This document shows, piece after piece, positions 30,316 through 41,300 of a stretch of 64,000 nt of DNA (position 1 is its first letter; each line of letters opens with the position of its first letter). Position numbers and translations under genes: made by a program. This stretch comes from Limnobacter sp. 130 (GTDB lineage: Bacteria; Pseudomonadota; Gammaproteobacteria; Burkholderiales; Burkholderiaceae_B), in contig NZ_LR732328.1 of NCBI RefSeq assembly GCF_902506325.1, positions 1,361,071 through 1,425,070 of the forward strand. The letters run 5' to 3'. Below the pieces are notes generated by a model, which saw only the letters and a program-made list of their open reading frames with translations, was not told the origin of the DNA and did no database searches.

Positions 30316-30645
30316 TTAGTTTCCAACCGTCACATAAATGTGACTGGTCTTCTTAGTGATACGATTGCCACGACCCTTGGCGCGCGCTGTAAAGCGCTTC
30401 AACACAGGTCCCTCTTCCACGTAAATGGTTTTTACTTTCAGTTCATCAACGTCGGCGCCATCGTTGTGCTCGGCGTTGGCGATTGCACTTTCCAACACTT
30501 TCTTCACAATCAATGCCGCTTTCTGTGGTGAGAAAGCAAGAATGTTCAAGGCTTGATCAACCTTTTTACCGCGAATCAAGTCAGCGACCATACGGCCACG
30601 CTGAGGAGACAAGCGAACACCCTTCAAAATTGCACGAGTTTCCAT
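30316..30645 (-). CDS. rplV: 50S ribosomal protein L22
   Basis: Its long beta hairpin lines the peptide exit tunnel and is a site of macrolide resistance mutations. The 109 residues include the hairpin sequence [20 protein letters not shown] with no insertion or deletion apparent. Located between rpsS and rpsC. Confidence 0.98.
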   Translation of the reverse strand: METRAILKGVRLSPQRGRMVADLIRGKKVDQALNILAFSPQKAALIVKKVLESAIANAEHNDGADVDELKVKTIYVEEGPVLKRFTARAKGRGNRITKKTSHIYVTVGN

Positions 30646-30655
30646 TTCCTACCCC

Positions 30656-30931
30656 TTATCGCTTGGCCTTCTTGTCGGCCGCGTGACCCTTGAATGTGCG
30701 AGTCAACGCAAATTCACCGAGTTTGTGACCAACCATGTTTTCGTTGATGTACACAGGCACATGTTGCTTGCCATTGTGAACAGCGATTGTCAGACCGATG
30801 AACTCAGGGAGTACAGTCGAGCGACGGGACCAAGTTTTAATTGGACGCTTGTCCTTGGATGCTGCAGCAGTCTCCACTTTTTTGATCAAGTGGGCGTCGC
30901 AGAAAGGACCTTTTTTTAATGAACGAGACAT
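30656..30931 (-). CDS. rpsS: 30S ribosomal protein S19
   Basis: Head protein paired with S13. The 91 residues begin [20 protein letters not shown] and include [20 protein letters not shown] and [17 protein letters not shown]. Sixteen bases after rplB. Confidence 0.98.
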   Translation of the reverse strand: MSRSLKKGPFCDAHLIKKVETAAASKDKRPIKTWSRRSTVLPEFIGLTIAVHNGKQHVPVYINENMVGHKLGEFALTRTFKGHAADKKAKR

Positions 30932-30946
30932 ATCTGTTTACCCCAC

Positions 30947-31774
30947 TTAACGCTTGTGACGACGCTGAACAATCATCGAATTGGTACGCTTGTTATTGCG
31001 AGTGCGGTAGCCCTTGGCTGGTTGGCCCCATGGGCTAACTGGCACACGGCCTTCGCCGGTCTTGCCTTCACCACCACCGTGTGGGTGGTCTACCGGGTTC
31101 ATCGCAGTACCGCGCACTGTTGGACGAATACCCTTCCAGCGTGTTGCACCAGCCTTACCCACTTTCTTCAAGCTGTTTTCTTCGTTACTAACCTCACCGA
31201 TGGTGGCGCGGCATTCAATATGAACGCGACGAATTTCACCGGAGCGCAAACGCATCTGGGCGTACGTGCCATCACGAGCCAGCAACATGGCAGAGCCACC
31301 CGCGGAACGCGCAATTTGAGCACCCTTGCCAGGCAACATTTCAACGCAGTGCACAGTAGTACCTACGGGAATGTTCCGAATCGGCAATGTATTACCGATC
31401 TTGATTGGCGCCTCAGATCCATTCACAACAGTTTGACCCAATTGCAAACCACGAGGAGCAATGATGTAAGCGCGCTCACCGTCTGCATAGCAGATCAGGG
31501 CAATGTGCGCCGTACGGTTTGGATCGTACTCAATCGTTTCAACTTTCGCAGGCACACCGTCTTTGTTGCGCTTGAAATCAACCATGCGGTAGTGCTGCTT
31601 GTGACCACCACCCATGTGACGGGTTGTAATACGACCGTTGTTATTGCGGCCAGCAGTCTTGGACTTCTTCTCAAGCAGCGGCGCGTAAGGCTCACCCTTG
31701 TGCAAATGCGGGTGAACCACTTTCACCATGGCACGGCGGCCTGGTGACGTTGGCTTTAATTTAACTAATGGCAT
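30947..31774 (-). CDS. rplB: 50S ribosomal protein L2
   Basis: Conserved core protein needed for peptidyl transfer and subunit association. The 275 residues hold the OB-fold and SH3-like domains and the invariant histidine region [16 protein letters not shown]. One base separates it from rplW. Confidence 0.99.
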   Translation of the reverse strand: MPLVKLKPTSPGRRAMVKVVHPHLHKGEPYAPLLEKKSKTAGRNNNGRITTRHMGGGHKQHYRMVDFKRNKDGVPAKVETIEYDPNRTAHIALICYADGERAYIIAPRGLQLGQTVVNGSEAPIKIGNTLPIRNIPVGTTVHCVEMLPGKGAQIARSAGGSAMLLARDGTYAQMRLRSGEIRRVHIECRATIGEVSNEENSLKKVGKAGATRWKGIRPTVRGTAMNPVDHPHGGGEGKTGEGRVPVSPWGQPAKGYRTRNNKRTNSMIVQRRHKR

Positions 31775-31775
31775 G

Positions 31776-32072
31776 TTACGCAGCCTCCGAGAAATTAATT
31801 TCTTGACCAGCTTTCAGCGCAACATAGGCTTTGCGCACATCGGAGCGACGCCCCATGGTGCGGCCAAAGCGCTTTTGCTTGCCAGCAATGTTAACCACAC
31901 GCACAGCCTCAACCTCAACTTTGAACAGCAGCTCCACGGCCGCCTTGATCTCATGTTTAGTTGCAGTGGTGCAAACCTTGAAAGCAATTTGCTCATGCTT
32001 GTCGGCCAACATGGTGCTCTTTTCAGAGACGATGGGCGCCAACAAAATTTTCATTAAACGCTGGGTGTTCAT
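31776..32072 (-). CDS. rplW: 50S ribosomal protein L23
   Basis: Tunnel-exit protein that docks trigger factor and SRP. The 98 residues include [20 protein letters not shown] and the loop [21 protein letters not shown] 32072 overlaps the rplD stop (ATGA); an internal ATG six codons on is a less likely start. Confidence 0.97.
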   Translation of the reverse strand: MNTQRLMKILLAPIVSEKSTMLADKHEQIAFKVCTTATKHEIKAAVELLFKVEVEAVRVVNIAGKQKRFGRTMGRRSDVRKAYVALKAGQEINFSEAA

Positions 32073-32689
32073 GCGTACATCTCCTGCAGTTTGTCGATTG
32101 CAGCACGAGTCGCAACCACCTTCTTGAAATAAATCAAGGAAAGGGGATCGGCGTAACGTGGCTCGACCACTGCCACATTGGGCAGATTTCTGGATGCCAG
32201 GTACAAGTTTTCGTCCACTGAATCAACAATCATCAGGACTGAATCGAGACCCATGCCTTTCAATTTTTGATCAAGCAACTTGGTCTTCGGTGCTTCCAAG
32301 TCCAAGGACTCGACCACAACCAACCGACCTTCGCGACTCAACTGAGACAGGATGGAACAAACACCAGCACGGAACATTTTCTTGTTCAGCTTTTGGGTGA
32401 AATTCTCATCGGGAGAGTTCGGAAAGGTCTTGCCGCCTCCACGCCACAATGGGCTGGACACCGCACCAGCACGCGCGCGGCCGGTACCTTTTTGCTTCCA
32501 TGGCTTACGCGTTGAAGCACGTACTTCCGAACGATCTTTTTGTTGACGCGTACCCTGACGCGCGTTGGCTTGGTATGCAACAACCAACTGATGAATCAGC
32601 GGTTCGTTGTACTCACGACCAAACACAACATCGGAAACCTGAACAGTTTGAGAGGCCTGCCCAGAATCACTAATGACTTTCAATTCCAT
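32069..32689 (-). CDS. rplD: 50S ribosomal protein L4
   Basis: Exit-tunnel protein; in E. coli free L4 represses its own S10 operon by attenuation and translational control. The 206 residues include the extended tunnel loop ([20 protein letters not shown]) and C-terminal Rossmann-like core. ATG 32689 has AAGGGG upstream; the longer in-frame form from 32743 runs into rplC and was rejected. Confidence 0.97.
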   Translation of the reverse strand: MELKVISDSGQASQTVQVSDVVFGREYNEPLIHQLVVAYQANARQGTRQQKDRSEVRASTRKPWKQKGTGRARAGAVSSPLWRGGGKTFPNSPDENFTQKLNKKMFRAGVCSILSQLSREGRLVVVESLDLEAPKTKLLDQKLKGMGLDSVLMIVDSVDENLYLASRNLPNVAVVEPRYADPLSLIYFKKVVATRAAIDKLQEMYA

Positions 32690-32699
32690 CTGGTTCCCC

Positions 32700-33344
32700 T
32701 TACGCCTTTGCCTTGACAGCTGGCTTAACCAACAATTGGCCACCCTTTGATCCAGGCACAGCGCCCTTAATCAAAAGCAGACCACGCTCGGCGTCTACAC
32801 GAACCACTTCCAGATTCTGGGTGGTGCGATTTACGTTACCCAACTGGCCGGCCATGCGCTTACCAGGAAATACTCGACCCGGATCTTGAGCCATACCGAT
32901 TGAACCAGGGGCATTGTGCGAGATCGAGTTACCGTGAGACGCGCGCTGCGAGCTGAAGTGGTGACGCTTAATAGCGCCACTAAAGCCCTTACCCTGCGTT
33001 ACGCCACTAACGTCAACTTTTTGACCTGGCGCGAAAATTTCAGCAGACACAGCAGAACCGACTTGCAATTCAGCAAGCTTGGCCGTATCAACACGGAATT
33101 CAACAAGGGAAGATGCCGCCTCAATAGAAGCTGCTGCAAAGTGACCAGCCTGCGCCTTGACAACGCGGGAGGCTCGCTTGGACCCGTAGGCAAGCTGAAC
33201 GGCTGTGTAGCCGTCTTGTTCGAGTGTTTTGAGCTGCGCAACACGGTTAGAAGACACATCCACAACAGTCACAGGAATAGAAACACCCGCGTCTGTAAAG
33301 ATGCGCATCATGCCGATCTTGCGACCAATAAGGCCTAGACTCAT
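32700..33344 (-). CDS. rplC: 50S ribosomal protein L3
   Basis: Early-assembly large-subunit protein reaching the peptidyl transferase centre. The 214 residues begin [20 protein letters not shown] and contain the methylated-Gln region [25 protein letters not shown] site precedes the ATG, and a consensus promoter plus 5' hairpin lies in the 99-base gap from rpsJ. Confidence 0.98.
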   Translation of the reverse strand: MSLGLIGRKIGMMRIFTDAGVSIPVTVVDVSSNRVAQLKTLEQDGYTAVQLAYGSKRASRVVKAQAGHFAAASIEAASSLVEFRVDTAKLAELQVGSAVSAEIFAPGQKVDVSGVTQGKGFSGAIKRHHFSSQRASHGNSISHNAPGSIGMAQDPGRVFPGKRMAGQLGNVNRTTQNLEVVRVDAERGLLLIKGAVPGSKGGQLLVKPAVKAKA

Positions 33345-33395
33345 GATTTCTCCAATTTCGGCTACGATTGGCCGAATGATTAAATTCTATCTAAA

Positions 33396-33418
33396 GCTAA
33401 CCTTTTGAAAAGGTTAGC
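33396..33418 (-). promoter_or_regulatory. 5'-terminal hairpin of the rplC leader
   Basis: GCTAACCTTTT-G-AAAAGGTTAGC is a perfect inverted repeat whose upstream end coincides with the transcription start predicted from the promoter at 33424-33452. A hairpin at the very 5' end of an mRNA often protects it from decay. No proper U-tract follows (TTTAGATAG), so it is a poor terminator. Confidence 0.55.
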
Positions 33419-33423
33419 CAAAG

Positions 33424-33452
33424 ATTATATGCGTTAATTAAATTTATTGCAA
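33424..33452 (-). promoter_or_regulatory. Predicted sigma-70 promoter for rplC and downstream S10 genes
   Basis: Minus-strand -35 TTGCAA (33447-33452), 17-base spacer, and a perfect -10 TATAAT (33424-33429). The -35 overlaps the last sense codons of rpsJ. It would start transcription near 33417 and feed rplC onward. Sequence match is strong; activity is inferred. Confidence 0.65.
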
Positions 33453-33755
33453 CTTGATTTCAACATCCACACCAGCCGGCAGATCCAGCTTCATCAAGGC
33501 GTCTACAGTTTTGTCTGTAGGATCCACGATGTCCATCAAACGCTGATGAGTACGGATTTCAAACTGGTCACGTGAAGACTTGTTCACGTGAGGCGAACGC
33601 AGAATATCGAATCGCTTGATACGGGTAGGCAAAGGAACGGGGCCCTTTACGACAGCACCGGTGCGCTTGGCTGTTTCAACAATTTCCAATGCAGACTGAT
33701 CAATCAGTTTGTAATCGAAGGCTTTCAAGCGAATACGAATTTTTTGGTTGTTCAT
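33444..33755 (-). CDS. rpsJ: 30S ribosomal protein S10 (NusE)
   Basis: Small-subunit protein that also acts as transcription antitermination factor NusE with NusB. The 103 residues equal the E. coli length and include [20 protein letters not shown] and [20 protein letters not shown]. It is separated from tuf by 99 bases containing a hairpin and from rplC by a promoter region, so it may be expressed partly with tuf. Confidence 0.98.
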   Translation of the reverse strand: MNNQKIRIRLKAFDYKLIDQSALEIVETAKRTGAVVKGPVPLPTRIKRFDILRSPHVNKSSRDQFEIRTHQRLMDIVDPTDKTVDALMKLDLPAGVDVEIKLQ

Positions 33756-33816
33756 GGTTTTTCCTAAAGAGCTAAATGAGTGTGACCAAACATTACTTTC
33801 GGCTCACCTCAAAATT

Positions 33817-33842
33817 GCCCGCACCAGTTAACTGATGCGGGC
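33817..33842 (-). terminator. Possible terminator after the first tuf gene
   Basis: GCCCGCA/TGCGGGC with an inner CAGT/ACTG extension lies just past the tuf stop. On the minus strand it is followed by AATTTTG, a weak U-tract. It would reduce read-through from tuf into rpsJ. Confidence 0.5.
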
Positions 33843-33854
33843 GCATTCCAAGTA

Positions 33855-35048
33855 TTACTTGGTAATTTTGGCAACTACGCCAGCACCTACCGTACGGCCA
33901 CCTTCGCGAATCGCGAAACGCAGACCTTCTTCCATCGCGATTGGTGCAATCAACTCAACATTGATCGACACGTTGTCGCCAGGAAGAACCATTTCCTTGC
34001 CTTCGGGCAGGCTGATTGAGCCTGTTACGTCGGTTGTACGGAAATAGAACTGTGGACGGTAGTTGTTAAAGAATGGCGTGTGACGACCACCCTCTTCTTT
34101 GCTCAACACGTAAATTTCTGCGCTGAACCCTGTGTGCGGCTTGATTGAACCTGGCTTGGCCAACACTTGACCACGCTCCACGTCTTCACGCTTGGTACCA
34201 CGCAGCAACACACCAACGTTGTCGCCCGCCTGACCCTGATCCAACAACTTGCGGAACATTTCCACGCCCGTGCAAATTGTCTTGACCGTGTCTTTGATAC
34301 CCACGATTTCAATTTCTTCGCCAACCTTCACCACACCACGCTCGATACGGCCTGTTACTACAGTGCCACGACCAGAGATGGAGAACACGTCTTCGATTGG
34401 CATCAGGAAGGTGCCGTCGATTGCGCGCTCGGGTGTTGGAATGTAGTTGTCAAGCGCTGCTGCCAACTGCTTGATTGCGCCTTCGCCCAAATCGCCTGTG
34501 TCACCTTCCAGGGCCAGCTTGGCTGAACCCTTTACGATTGGCACGTCGTCGCCTGGGAAGTCGTACTTGGAAAGTAGCTCGCGCACTTCCATTTCAACCA
34601 ACTCCAGCAACTCTTCGTCATCCACCATGTCGCACTTGTTCAGGAAAACGATGATGTAAGGTACGCCAACCTGGCGAGCCAACAAGATGTGCTCACGCGT
34701 TTGTGGCATGGGGCCGTCGGCTGCTGAACACACCAGAATTGCGCCGTCCATCTGCGCTGCACCAGTAATCATGTTCTTGACGTAGTCGGCGTGACCTGGG
34801 CAATCCACGTGTGCGTAGTGACGTGTTTCTGTCTCGTACTCAACGTGGGCCGTGTTAATCGTAATGCCGCGCGCCTTTTCTTCCGGAGCCGCATCGATCT
34901 GGTCGTAGCCCTTGGCTTCACCATGGCCGCTCAGTCGCGCCAATACGGTTGTGATCGCCGCCGTCAATGTTGTCTTGCCATGGTCCACGTGACCAATCGT
35001 TCCAACGTTTACGTGTGGCTTCTTACGCTCAAACTTTTCTTTTGCCAT
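33855..35048 (-). CDS. tuf: Elongation factor Tu (copy in the str cluster)
   Basis: GTPase that brings aminoacyl-tRNA to the ribosome. The 397 residues have G1 [28 protein letters not shown], and the EF-Tu domains 2 and 3. It follows fusA as in other str operons. A second copy at 50288-51481 encodes the same protein; I count about seven silent base differences by eye over 1194 bases, which indicates gene conversion between copies. Confidence 0.98.
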   Translation of the reverse strand: MAKEKFERKKPHVNVGTIGHVDHGKTTLTAAITTVLARLSGHGEAKGYDQIDAAPEEKARGITINTAHVEYETETRHYAHVDCPGHADYVKNMITGAAQMDGAILVCSAADGPMPQTREHILLARQVGVPYIIVFLNKCDMVDDEELLELVEMEVRELLSKYDFPGDDVPIVKGSAKLALEGDTGDLGEGAIKQLAAALDNYIPTPERAIDGTFLMPIEDVFSISGRGTVVTGRIERGVVKVGEEIEIVGIKDTVKTICTGVEMFRKLLDQGQAGDNVGVLLRGTKREDVERGQVLAKPGSIKPHTGFSAEIYVLSKEEGGRHTPFFNNYRPQFYFRTTDVTGSISLPEGKEMVLPGDNVSINVELIAPIAMEEGLRFAIREGGRTVGAGVVAKITK

Positions 35049-35081
35049 TGCAAATACCTCTTTTCAGTTCTTTAATTTCAA

Positions 35082-37184
35082 TTATTTGGCGCGGGCGCTG
35101 ATCACAGCTTCCGCTACGTTTTTCGGTGCTTCACTGTAGTGCTTGAATTCCATGCTGTACGTTGCGCGACCCTGTGTCAAAGAACGCAGTGTAGTGGAAT
35201 AACCAAACATCTCAGCCAATGGCACTTCCGCCTTGATTGCCTTGCCGCCACCAGGAATATCGTCCATACCTTGAACCACACCACGACGTGAGGACAAGTC
35301 GCCCATCACTGTGCCGGCGTAATCCTCTGGCGACTCAACCTCAACAGCCATCATAGGCTCTAGCAATACAGGGCTGGCACGACGCATACCTTCCTTGAAA
35401 CCCATGGAAGCTGCGATCTTGAACGCTGTTTCGTTCGAGTCAACATCGTGGTATGAACCAAAGTGCAAAGCAACTTTGATGTCAACGACCGGATACCCAG
35501 CCAACACACCATTGCTCAAAGACTCTTCAATACCTTTTTGAACCGCAGGAATGTATTCGCGAGGAACCACACCACCCTTGATCTCATCGAGGAACTCGAA
35601 ACCTTTGCCTGCTTCGTTTGGCTCAACACGCAACACAACGTGACCGTACTGACCGCGACCGCCAGACTGACGAACAAACTTGCCCTCAACTTCTTTGACC
35701 ACGTTGCGAATTGTCTCGCGGTACGCAACCTGAGGCTTGCCAACGTTGGCTTCCACGCCGAATTCGCGCTTCATGCGGTCCACGATAATTTCGAGGTGCA
35801 ATTCGCCCATACCAGCAATAATGGTCTGACCTGACTCTTCATCGGTGCGCACACGGAATGAAGGATCTTCTGCGGCCAAACGACCCAAGGCAATACCCAT
35901 TTTCTCTTGGTCTGTCTTGGTTTTTGGTTCCACAGCCTGCGCAATCACTGGCTCTGGGAACACCATGCGCTCCAGCGTAATAATGGCCGAAGGGTCACAA
36001 AGGGTTTCACCGGTCGTCACGTCTTTCAAGCCTACGCAAGCGGCAATGTCACCCGCGCGAATTTCTTCAACTTCCAAGCGGTTGTTGGCATGCATCTGAA
36101 CAATACGACCAATACGCTCTTTCTTGCCGCGCACAGGGTTGTATACAGAATCGCCCTTGTTCAACACACCGGAATACACTCGAACGAATGTCAGCTGGCC
36201 CACGAAGGGGTCAGTCATCAGCTTAAATGCCAAGGCTGACAGCTTTTCTTCGTCGTTGGCGTGGCGAACGATTGGCTCTTCATCTTCATCTGTGCCAGAC
36301 ACTGGTGGAATGTCCACTGGTGATGGCAGGAAATCGATCACGGCGTCGAGCATGCGCTGAACACCCTTGTTCTTGAACGCCGTACCACACAACATCGGCT
36401 GAATTTCAGTCGAAATGGTGCGGGTGCGAATGCCCAGAATAATTTCAGCTTCTGACAAGTCACCACCTTCGAGGTACTTGTTCATCAGCTCTTCAGAAGC
36501 TTCAGCCGCAGCTTCCACCATCTGCTCGCGCCATTTGTCAGCTTCGGCTTTCAGTTCTGCCGGAATTTCACGGTAATCAAACTTCATGCCCTGGGATGCT
36601 TCATCCCAGTAAATTGCCTTCATCTTGATCAGATCAACCACGCCCTGGAATTTTTCTTCCGAGCCGATTGGAATCACGATTGGCACTGGGTTTGCGCGCA
36701 AGCGCAGACGCATTTGTTCAACCACCTTGAAGAAGTTGGCGCCAGTGCGGTCCATCTTGTTCACGAAAGCCAAACGAGGCACCTTGTACTTATTGGCCTG
36801 ACGCCAAACAGTTTCGGACTGGGGCTGAACGCCACCCACCGCACAGTACACCATGCAAGCACCATCCAGAACACGCATGGACCGCTCAACTTCAATCGTG
36901 AAGTCTACGTGCCCCGGTGTATCAATGATGTTAAAGCGGTGTTCTGGGTAGGAATTGTCCATACCCTTCCAGAAACAGGTAGTAGCCGCAGAGGTAATGG
37001 TAATACCACGCTCTTGCTCCTGCTCCATCCAGTCCATGGTAGCTGCACCATCGTGCACTTCACCAATTTTGTGACTTACGCCTGTATAAAACAGGATACG
37101 TTCAGTCGTTGTGGTTTTACCGGCATCAATGTGCGCGGAAATACCAATGTTGCGATATCGCTCAATGGGCGTCTTACGAGCCAT
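35082..37184 (-). CDS. fusA: Elongation factor G
   Basis: Translocation GTPase. The 700 residues hold the G domain ([50 protein letters not shown]), domain II, and domains III-V with [13 protein letters not shown] and [11 protein letters not shown]. Close to the E. coli length of 704. Between rpsG and tuf in the standard str order. Confidence 0.98.
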   Translation of the reverse strand: MARKTPIERYRNIGISAHIDAGKTTTTERILFYTGVSHKIGEVHDGAATMDWMEQEQERGITITSAATTCFWKGMDNSYPEHRFNIIDTPGHVDFTIEVERSMRVLDGACMVYCAVGGVQPQSETVWRQANKYKVPRLAFVNKMDRTGANFFKVVEQMRLRLRANPVPIVIPIGSEEKFQGVVDLIKMKAIYWDEASQGMKFDYREIPAELKAEADKWREQMVEAAAEASEELMNKYLEGGDLSEAEIILGIRTRTISTEIQPMLCGTAFKNKGVQRMLDAVIDFLPSPVDIPPVSGTDEDEEPIVRHANDEEKLSALAFKLMTDPFVGQLTFVRVYSGVLNKGDSVYNPVRGKKERIGRIVQMHANNRLEVEEIRAGDIAACVGLKDVTTGETLCDPSAIITLERMVFPEPVIAQAVEPKTKTDQEKMGIALGRLAAEDPSFRVRTDEESGQTIIAGMGELHLEIIVDRMKREFGVEANVGKPQVAYRETIRNVVKEVEGKFVRQSGGRGQYGHVVLRVEPNEAGKGFEFLDEIKGGVVPREYIPAVQKGIEESLSNGVLAGYPVVDIKVALHFGSYHDVDSNETAFKIAASMGFKEGMRRASPVLLEPMMAVEVESPEDYAGTVMGDLSSRRGVVQGMDDIPGGGKAIKAEVPLAEMFGYSTTLRSLTQGRATYSMEFKHYSEAPKNVAEAVISARAK

Positions 37185-37202
37185 TTGCTACTCCAGTTAA
37201 AT

Positions 37203-37673
37203 TTAGAATCGGAAATGCGAGAAGGCTTTGTTGGCTTCAGCCATGCGGTGCACTTCATCACGCTTCTTCATCGCACCACCGCGACCTTCAGCAGCCTCGA
37301 GCAGTTCACCTGCAAGGCGAAGGTCCATCGACTTTTCACTACGCTTCTTGGCTGCTTCACGCACCCAACGCATGGCCAGGGCCAAACGACGTGAGGGACG
37401 AACTTCCACCGGAACTTGGTAGTTCGCACCACCGACGCGGCGAGACTTCACTTCAACAACAGGCTTTACGTTGTTGATCGCGGCGTTGAACACCTCGAGT
37501 GGGTCTTTACCAGCTTTCGTTGAGATGCTGTCAAAAGCACCATAAATAATACGTTCTGCAACAGCTTTCTTGCCAGACAACATGATGACGTTCATGAACT
37601 TGGCTACTTCTGTGCTTTGAAACTTTGGATCTGGCAGCACTTCTCTGCGCTGCACTTCGCGACGACGTGGCAT
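37203..37673 (-). CDS. rpsG: 30S ribosomal protein S7
   Basis: Assembly-initiator of the 30S head and, in E. coli, autogenous repressor of the str operon binding the rpsL-rpsG gap. The 156 residues begin [23 protein letters not shown] 37673 was chosen; the longer in-frame form from 37739 has no family match. The preceding 112-base gap is strongly structured. Confidence 0.98.
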   Translation of the reverse strand: MPRRREVQRREVLPDPKFQSTEVAKFMNVIMLSGKKAVAERIIYGAFDSISTKAGKDPLEVFNAAINNVKPVVEVKSRRVGGANYQVPVEVRPSRRLALAMRWVREAAKKRSEKSMDLRLAGELLEAAEGRGGAMKKRDEVHRMAEANKAFSHFRF

Positions 37674-37697
37674 CTTGACTATTCCTTTATCTTCAGC

Positions 37698-37761
37698 GTG
37701 GGCAATCCCACTTATGCATCTGCTTACTCGACACACCAAATGTGTGCCGCACGGAATGCGG
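37698..37761 (-). promoter_or_regulatory. Structured rpsL-rpsG intercistronic region, likely S7 target
   Basis: Three short perfect hairpins occur in a row: GTGGG-CAAT-CCCAC (37698-37711), CACAC-N5-GTGTG (37732-37746) and CCGCA-CGGAA-TGCGG (37747-37761), the last two abutting. In E. coli the same gap folds into the S7 repressor-binding site. The structures are visible; S7 binding is inferred from position. Confidence 0.5.
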
Positions 37762-37785
37762 TTTTAAATTGACCAATGTAAAAAC

Positions 37786-38172
37786 TTACTTGGCCTTAGC
37801 AGCTTTTGGACGCTTCGAACCATACTTGGAGCGAGCCTGCTTACGGTCTTTAACGCCTTGCAAGTCAAGTGAGCCACGCACGATGTGATAACGCACACCA
37901 GGCAAGTCTTTCACACGACCGCCACGGATCAACACAACTGAGTGTTCCTGCAGGTTGTGGCCTTCACCACCAATGTAGGAAATCACTTCGAAGCCATTGG
38001 TCAGGCGAACTTTGGCTACTTTACGCAGCGCAGAGTTTGGTTTTTTTGGAGTTGTTGTGTAAACACGAGTACACACGCCACGTTTTTGAGGGCAATCCTC
38101 AAGCGCGGGGCTTTTGCTCTTCATGGTCACACTGGTGCGTGGTTTACGCACTAGTTGATTAATGGTTGGCAT
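37786..38172 (-). CDS. rpsL: 30S ribosomal protein S12
   Basis: Decoding-centre protein. The 128 residues begin [20 protein letters not shown] and keep the streptomycin-related lysines in [15 protein letters not shown] and [12 protein letters not shown], so the sensitive form is expected. ATG 38172 lies only 16 bases after a strong terminator U-tract. The 28-codon longer in-frame form would translate through that terminator and was rejected. Confidence 0.98.
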   Translation of the reverse strand: MPTINQLVRKPRTSVTMKSKSPALEDCPQKRGVCTRVYTTTPKKPNSALRKVAKVRLTNGFEVISYIGGEGHNLQEHSVVLIRGGRVKDLPGVRYHIVRGSLDLQGVKDRKQARSKYGSKRPKAAKAK

Positions 38173-38188
38173 AGTTCCAGTTCCGGTT

Positions 38189-38224
38189 AAAAAAAACAAA
38201 AGGGCTACGGGCGTGCCCGCAGCC
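38189..38224 (-). terminator. Intrinsic terminator in the rpsL leader (rpoBC end and probable attenuator)
   Basis: Minus strand stem GGCTGCGGGC/GCCCGTAGCC, nearly perfect with one G-U pair, followed by CTTTTGTTTTTTTT. It lies downstream of the predicted rpsL promoter and 16 bases before the rpsL ATG, so it must be read through for any str expression. It is also the first convincing terminator after rpoC. Confidence 0.8.
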
Positions 38225-38237
38225 AATTTAGCCCGCG

Positions 38238-38267
38238 ATTGTATTCCAAAACACAAGCGCGGGTCAA
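38238..38267 (-). promoter_or_regulatory. Predicted sigma-70 promoter of the str genes (rpsL)
   Basis: Minus-strand -35 TTGACC (38262-38267), 18-base spacer, -10 TACAAT (38238-38243). Transcription would start near 38232, immediately ahead of the terminator hairpin. It lies 48 bases beyond the rpoC stop. Confidence 0.65.
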
Positions 38268-38272
38268 TGAGG

Positions 38273-38296
38273 AAGGTGAAGTTTTAACATCACCTT
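38273..38296 (-). other. Hairpin after the rpoC stop
   Basis: AAGGTGA/TCACCTT with a 10-base loop lies about 20 bases past the rpoC stop and has no U-tract. It may protect or define the rpoBC mRNA 3' end after processing; it is not an intrinsic terminator. Confidence 0.35.
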
Positions 38297-38315
38297 TCAT
38301 ATTTCCGTCAACAAC

Positions 38316-41300
38316 TTAGGCTTCGTCAGAACCCTCTGAAGCTGGCAGATTGAACAAGGCCTCGGCTTGCGCACGTGGGTCATGTTCGGCTTCCATCTGG
38401 CGCAGCTCTTCAGCCTCACGCCCTTCTTTGTCCTTGCGTGCCTTGTGGAAGGCCATACCAGTACCGGCTGGGATCAAGCGACCTACAATCACGTTTTCTT
38501 TCAAACCACGCAATTCGTCGCGTTTGCCCATAATGGCCGCTTCGGTCAATACCCGGGTTGTTTCCTGGAAGGAAGCAGCCGAAATGAACGAATCGGTTGA
38601 CAAGGACGCTTTGGTAATACCCAACAAGATGTTTTGGTAGGTAGCTTCGCGTTTGTTTTCGCTACGCATTTTGTCGTTTGCATCCAACAGTTCGGAACGC
38701 TCAACCTGCTCACCAGGGATGAAGCCAGTTTCACCCGCATCGCTCACAATGACGCGACGCAACATTTGACGAACAATCACTTCAATGTGCTTGTCGTTGA
38801 TCTTCACACCTTGCAAGCGATACACATCCTGAACTTCGTCCACGATGTATCGGGCCAAGGCTTCGATACCCAACAAACGCAAAATGTCGTGAGGATCGGC
38901 TGGGCCGTCAACGATGCTTTCGCCCTTGTTCACCACCTGGCCGTCGTGCACCAGAACGTGCTTGTCCTTGGGGATCAGGAATTCATGTGATACACCGTCG
39001 AGGTCTGTAATGACCAAACGCTGCTTGCCCTTGGTGTCCTTACCGAAGGAAACCGTACCCGTGACTTCGGCCAGCATGCCTGCATCTTTGGGCGAGCGGG
39101 CTTCAAACAGTTCAGCCACACGCGGGAGACCACCAGTGATGTCACGAGTCTTCTGGCTTTCCTGAGGAATACGAGCCAGCACTTCACCCACAAACACGTC
39201 CTGATTGTCGCGCACGGTAATCAGTGCACCTACCGGGAAGCTGATATTCACTGAATGATCGGAACCGGCAATCTTCACTTCATTGCCTTGTGGATCAATC
39301 AACTTAACCTGTGGACGCTCACCTTTGCTGCCAGCAGTACGACGCTTGGCATCAATTACCACCAAAGTGGACAAACCAGTTACATCGTCGATCTGTTTGG
39401 CAACAGTTGCGCCTTCCTCGATGTTCTCGAAGCGGATCTTGCCTGCGTATTCAGTCACGATCGGACGGGTCAAAGGATCCCAGGTTGCCAACATCGCGCC
39501 AGCCTTAACCTGATTTCCGTCGAGCACGGCCAGCGTGGCACCGTAAGGTACTTTGTGACGTTCACGCTCACGACCGAAGTCATCGGTGATCAACACTTCG
39601 CCTGAACGGGAAATCACGATTTGCTCGCCTTTGCCGTTGGTCACGTAGCGCATGGTAGCCGTGAAACGGATCACGCCGTTTGACTTGGCTTCAATGCTGG
39701 ACACCACGGCTGCGCGAGAAGCAGCGCCACCGATGTGGAACGTACGCATGGTCAACTGAGTACCGGGCTCACCGATGGACTGCGCGGCGATTACACCCAC
39801 AGCTTCACCATTGTTGACCAGGTAACCACGACCCAGATCGCGGCCATAACACTTCGCACAAAGACCGTAACGCGTGTCGCAAGACAAGGGAGTGCGAACG
39901 CGAACTTCGTCAATACCCAAGTGATCAATCAATTCAACTGCGTCTTCGTCGAGCAACTTGCCCACTTCAAACACAGTTTCCTGAGTTTCAGGATTGACCA
40001 CATCGGACACCACAACACGACCCAAAATACGATCGCGCAGGGCTTCAATGACTTCACCGCCTTCAACCAAGGCCTTCATGGCCACGCCATTGGTGGTGCC
40101 GCAATCGTCTTCGACTACAACCAGGTCTTGCGTCACGTCAACCAAACGACGTGTCAAGTAACCGGAGTTCGCTGTCTTCAATGCCGTATCGGCCAGACCC
40201 TTACGCGCACCGTGGGTTGAAATGAAATACTGCAACACGTTCAGACCTTCGCGGAAGTTCGCGATGATCGGTGTTTCAATAATGGAGCCGTCAGGTTTGG
40301 CCATCAGGCCACGCATACCCGCCAACTGGCGAATCTGCGCAGCAGAACCACGGGCACCGGAGTCGGCCATCATGTAAATCGCATTGAACGATTCCTGACG
40401 CACTTCATTGCCGTTGCGGTCAATCACTGGCTCGGTCGCCAGCTGTTCCATCATGGCCTTGCCCACTTGGTCGCCTGCACGGCCCCAAATGTCAACGACC
40501 TTGTTGTAACGCTCGCCCTGAGTTACCAAACCCGAGGTGTACTGGGACTGAATTTCTTTCACTTCGGCTTCAGCCGCAGCGATGATCACTTGCTTTTGCG
40601 CTGGAACGACCATGTCGCCCATGGCAATCGAAATGCCGCCGCGAGTTGCCATGCGGAAACCGAACTGCATCAATTTGTCAGCAAAAATCACGGTTTCACG
40701 CAGACCACAACGACGGAAAGAGGCGTTGATCAAGCGGGAAATTTCTTTCTTCTTCAAAGGACGGTCGATGAAGGAGAACGGCAGACCTGGGGGCAGAATT
40801 TCAGACAGCAAAGCACGGCCCACGGTTGTTTCGTAGCGTGTGCGCTTGGATGTCTTTTCGCCGGTTTCCCTGTTGACGTCGTATTCGGTGATGCGAACAG
40901 TCACGCGAGTGGCCAACTCAACTTCTTTGTTGTCGTAGGCACGGTTTACTTCGCCCACGTCAGAGAACATGATGCCCTCGTTCTTGCCGTTCACTTTGTC
41001 GCGGGTCGTGTAATACAAACCCAACACGATATCTTGTGAAGGAACAATTGAAGGATCACCGTTGGCTGGGAACAGCACGTTGTTGGAGGCCAGCATCAGG
41101 GTACGTGCTTCGATCTGGGCTTCCAGAGACAAAGGCACGTGAACCGCCATTTGGTCACCGTCAAAGTCGGCGTTAAACGCAGCACATACCAATGGGTGCA
41201 ATTGAATGGCCTTGCCTTCAATCAACACAGGCTCAAATGCCTGAATACCCAAGCGGTGCAGCGTTGGCGCACGGTTCAGCATGACCGGATGCTCGCGAAT

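Noticed and set aside
37674-37739. N-terminal extension of rpsG, and similar extensions of rpsL, secE, nusG, glmS, hslU and rplD
   Set aside because: The extra residues match nothing in these conserved families and overlap upstream genes, a tRNA or a terminator.
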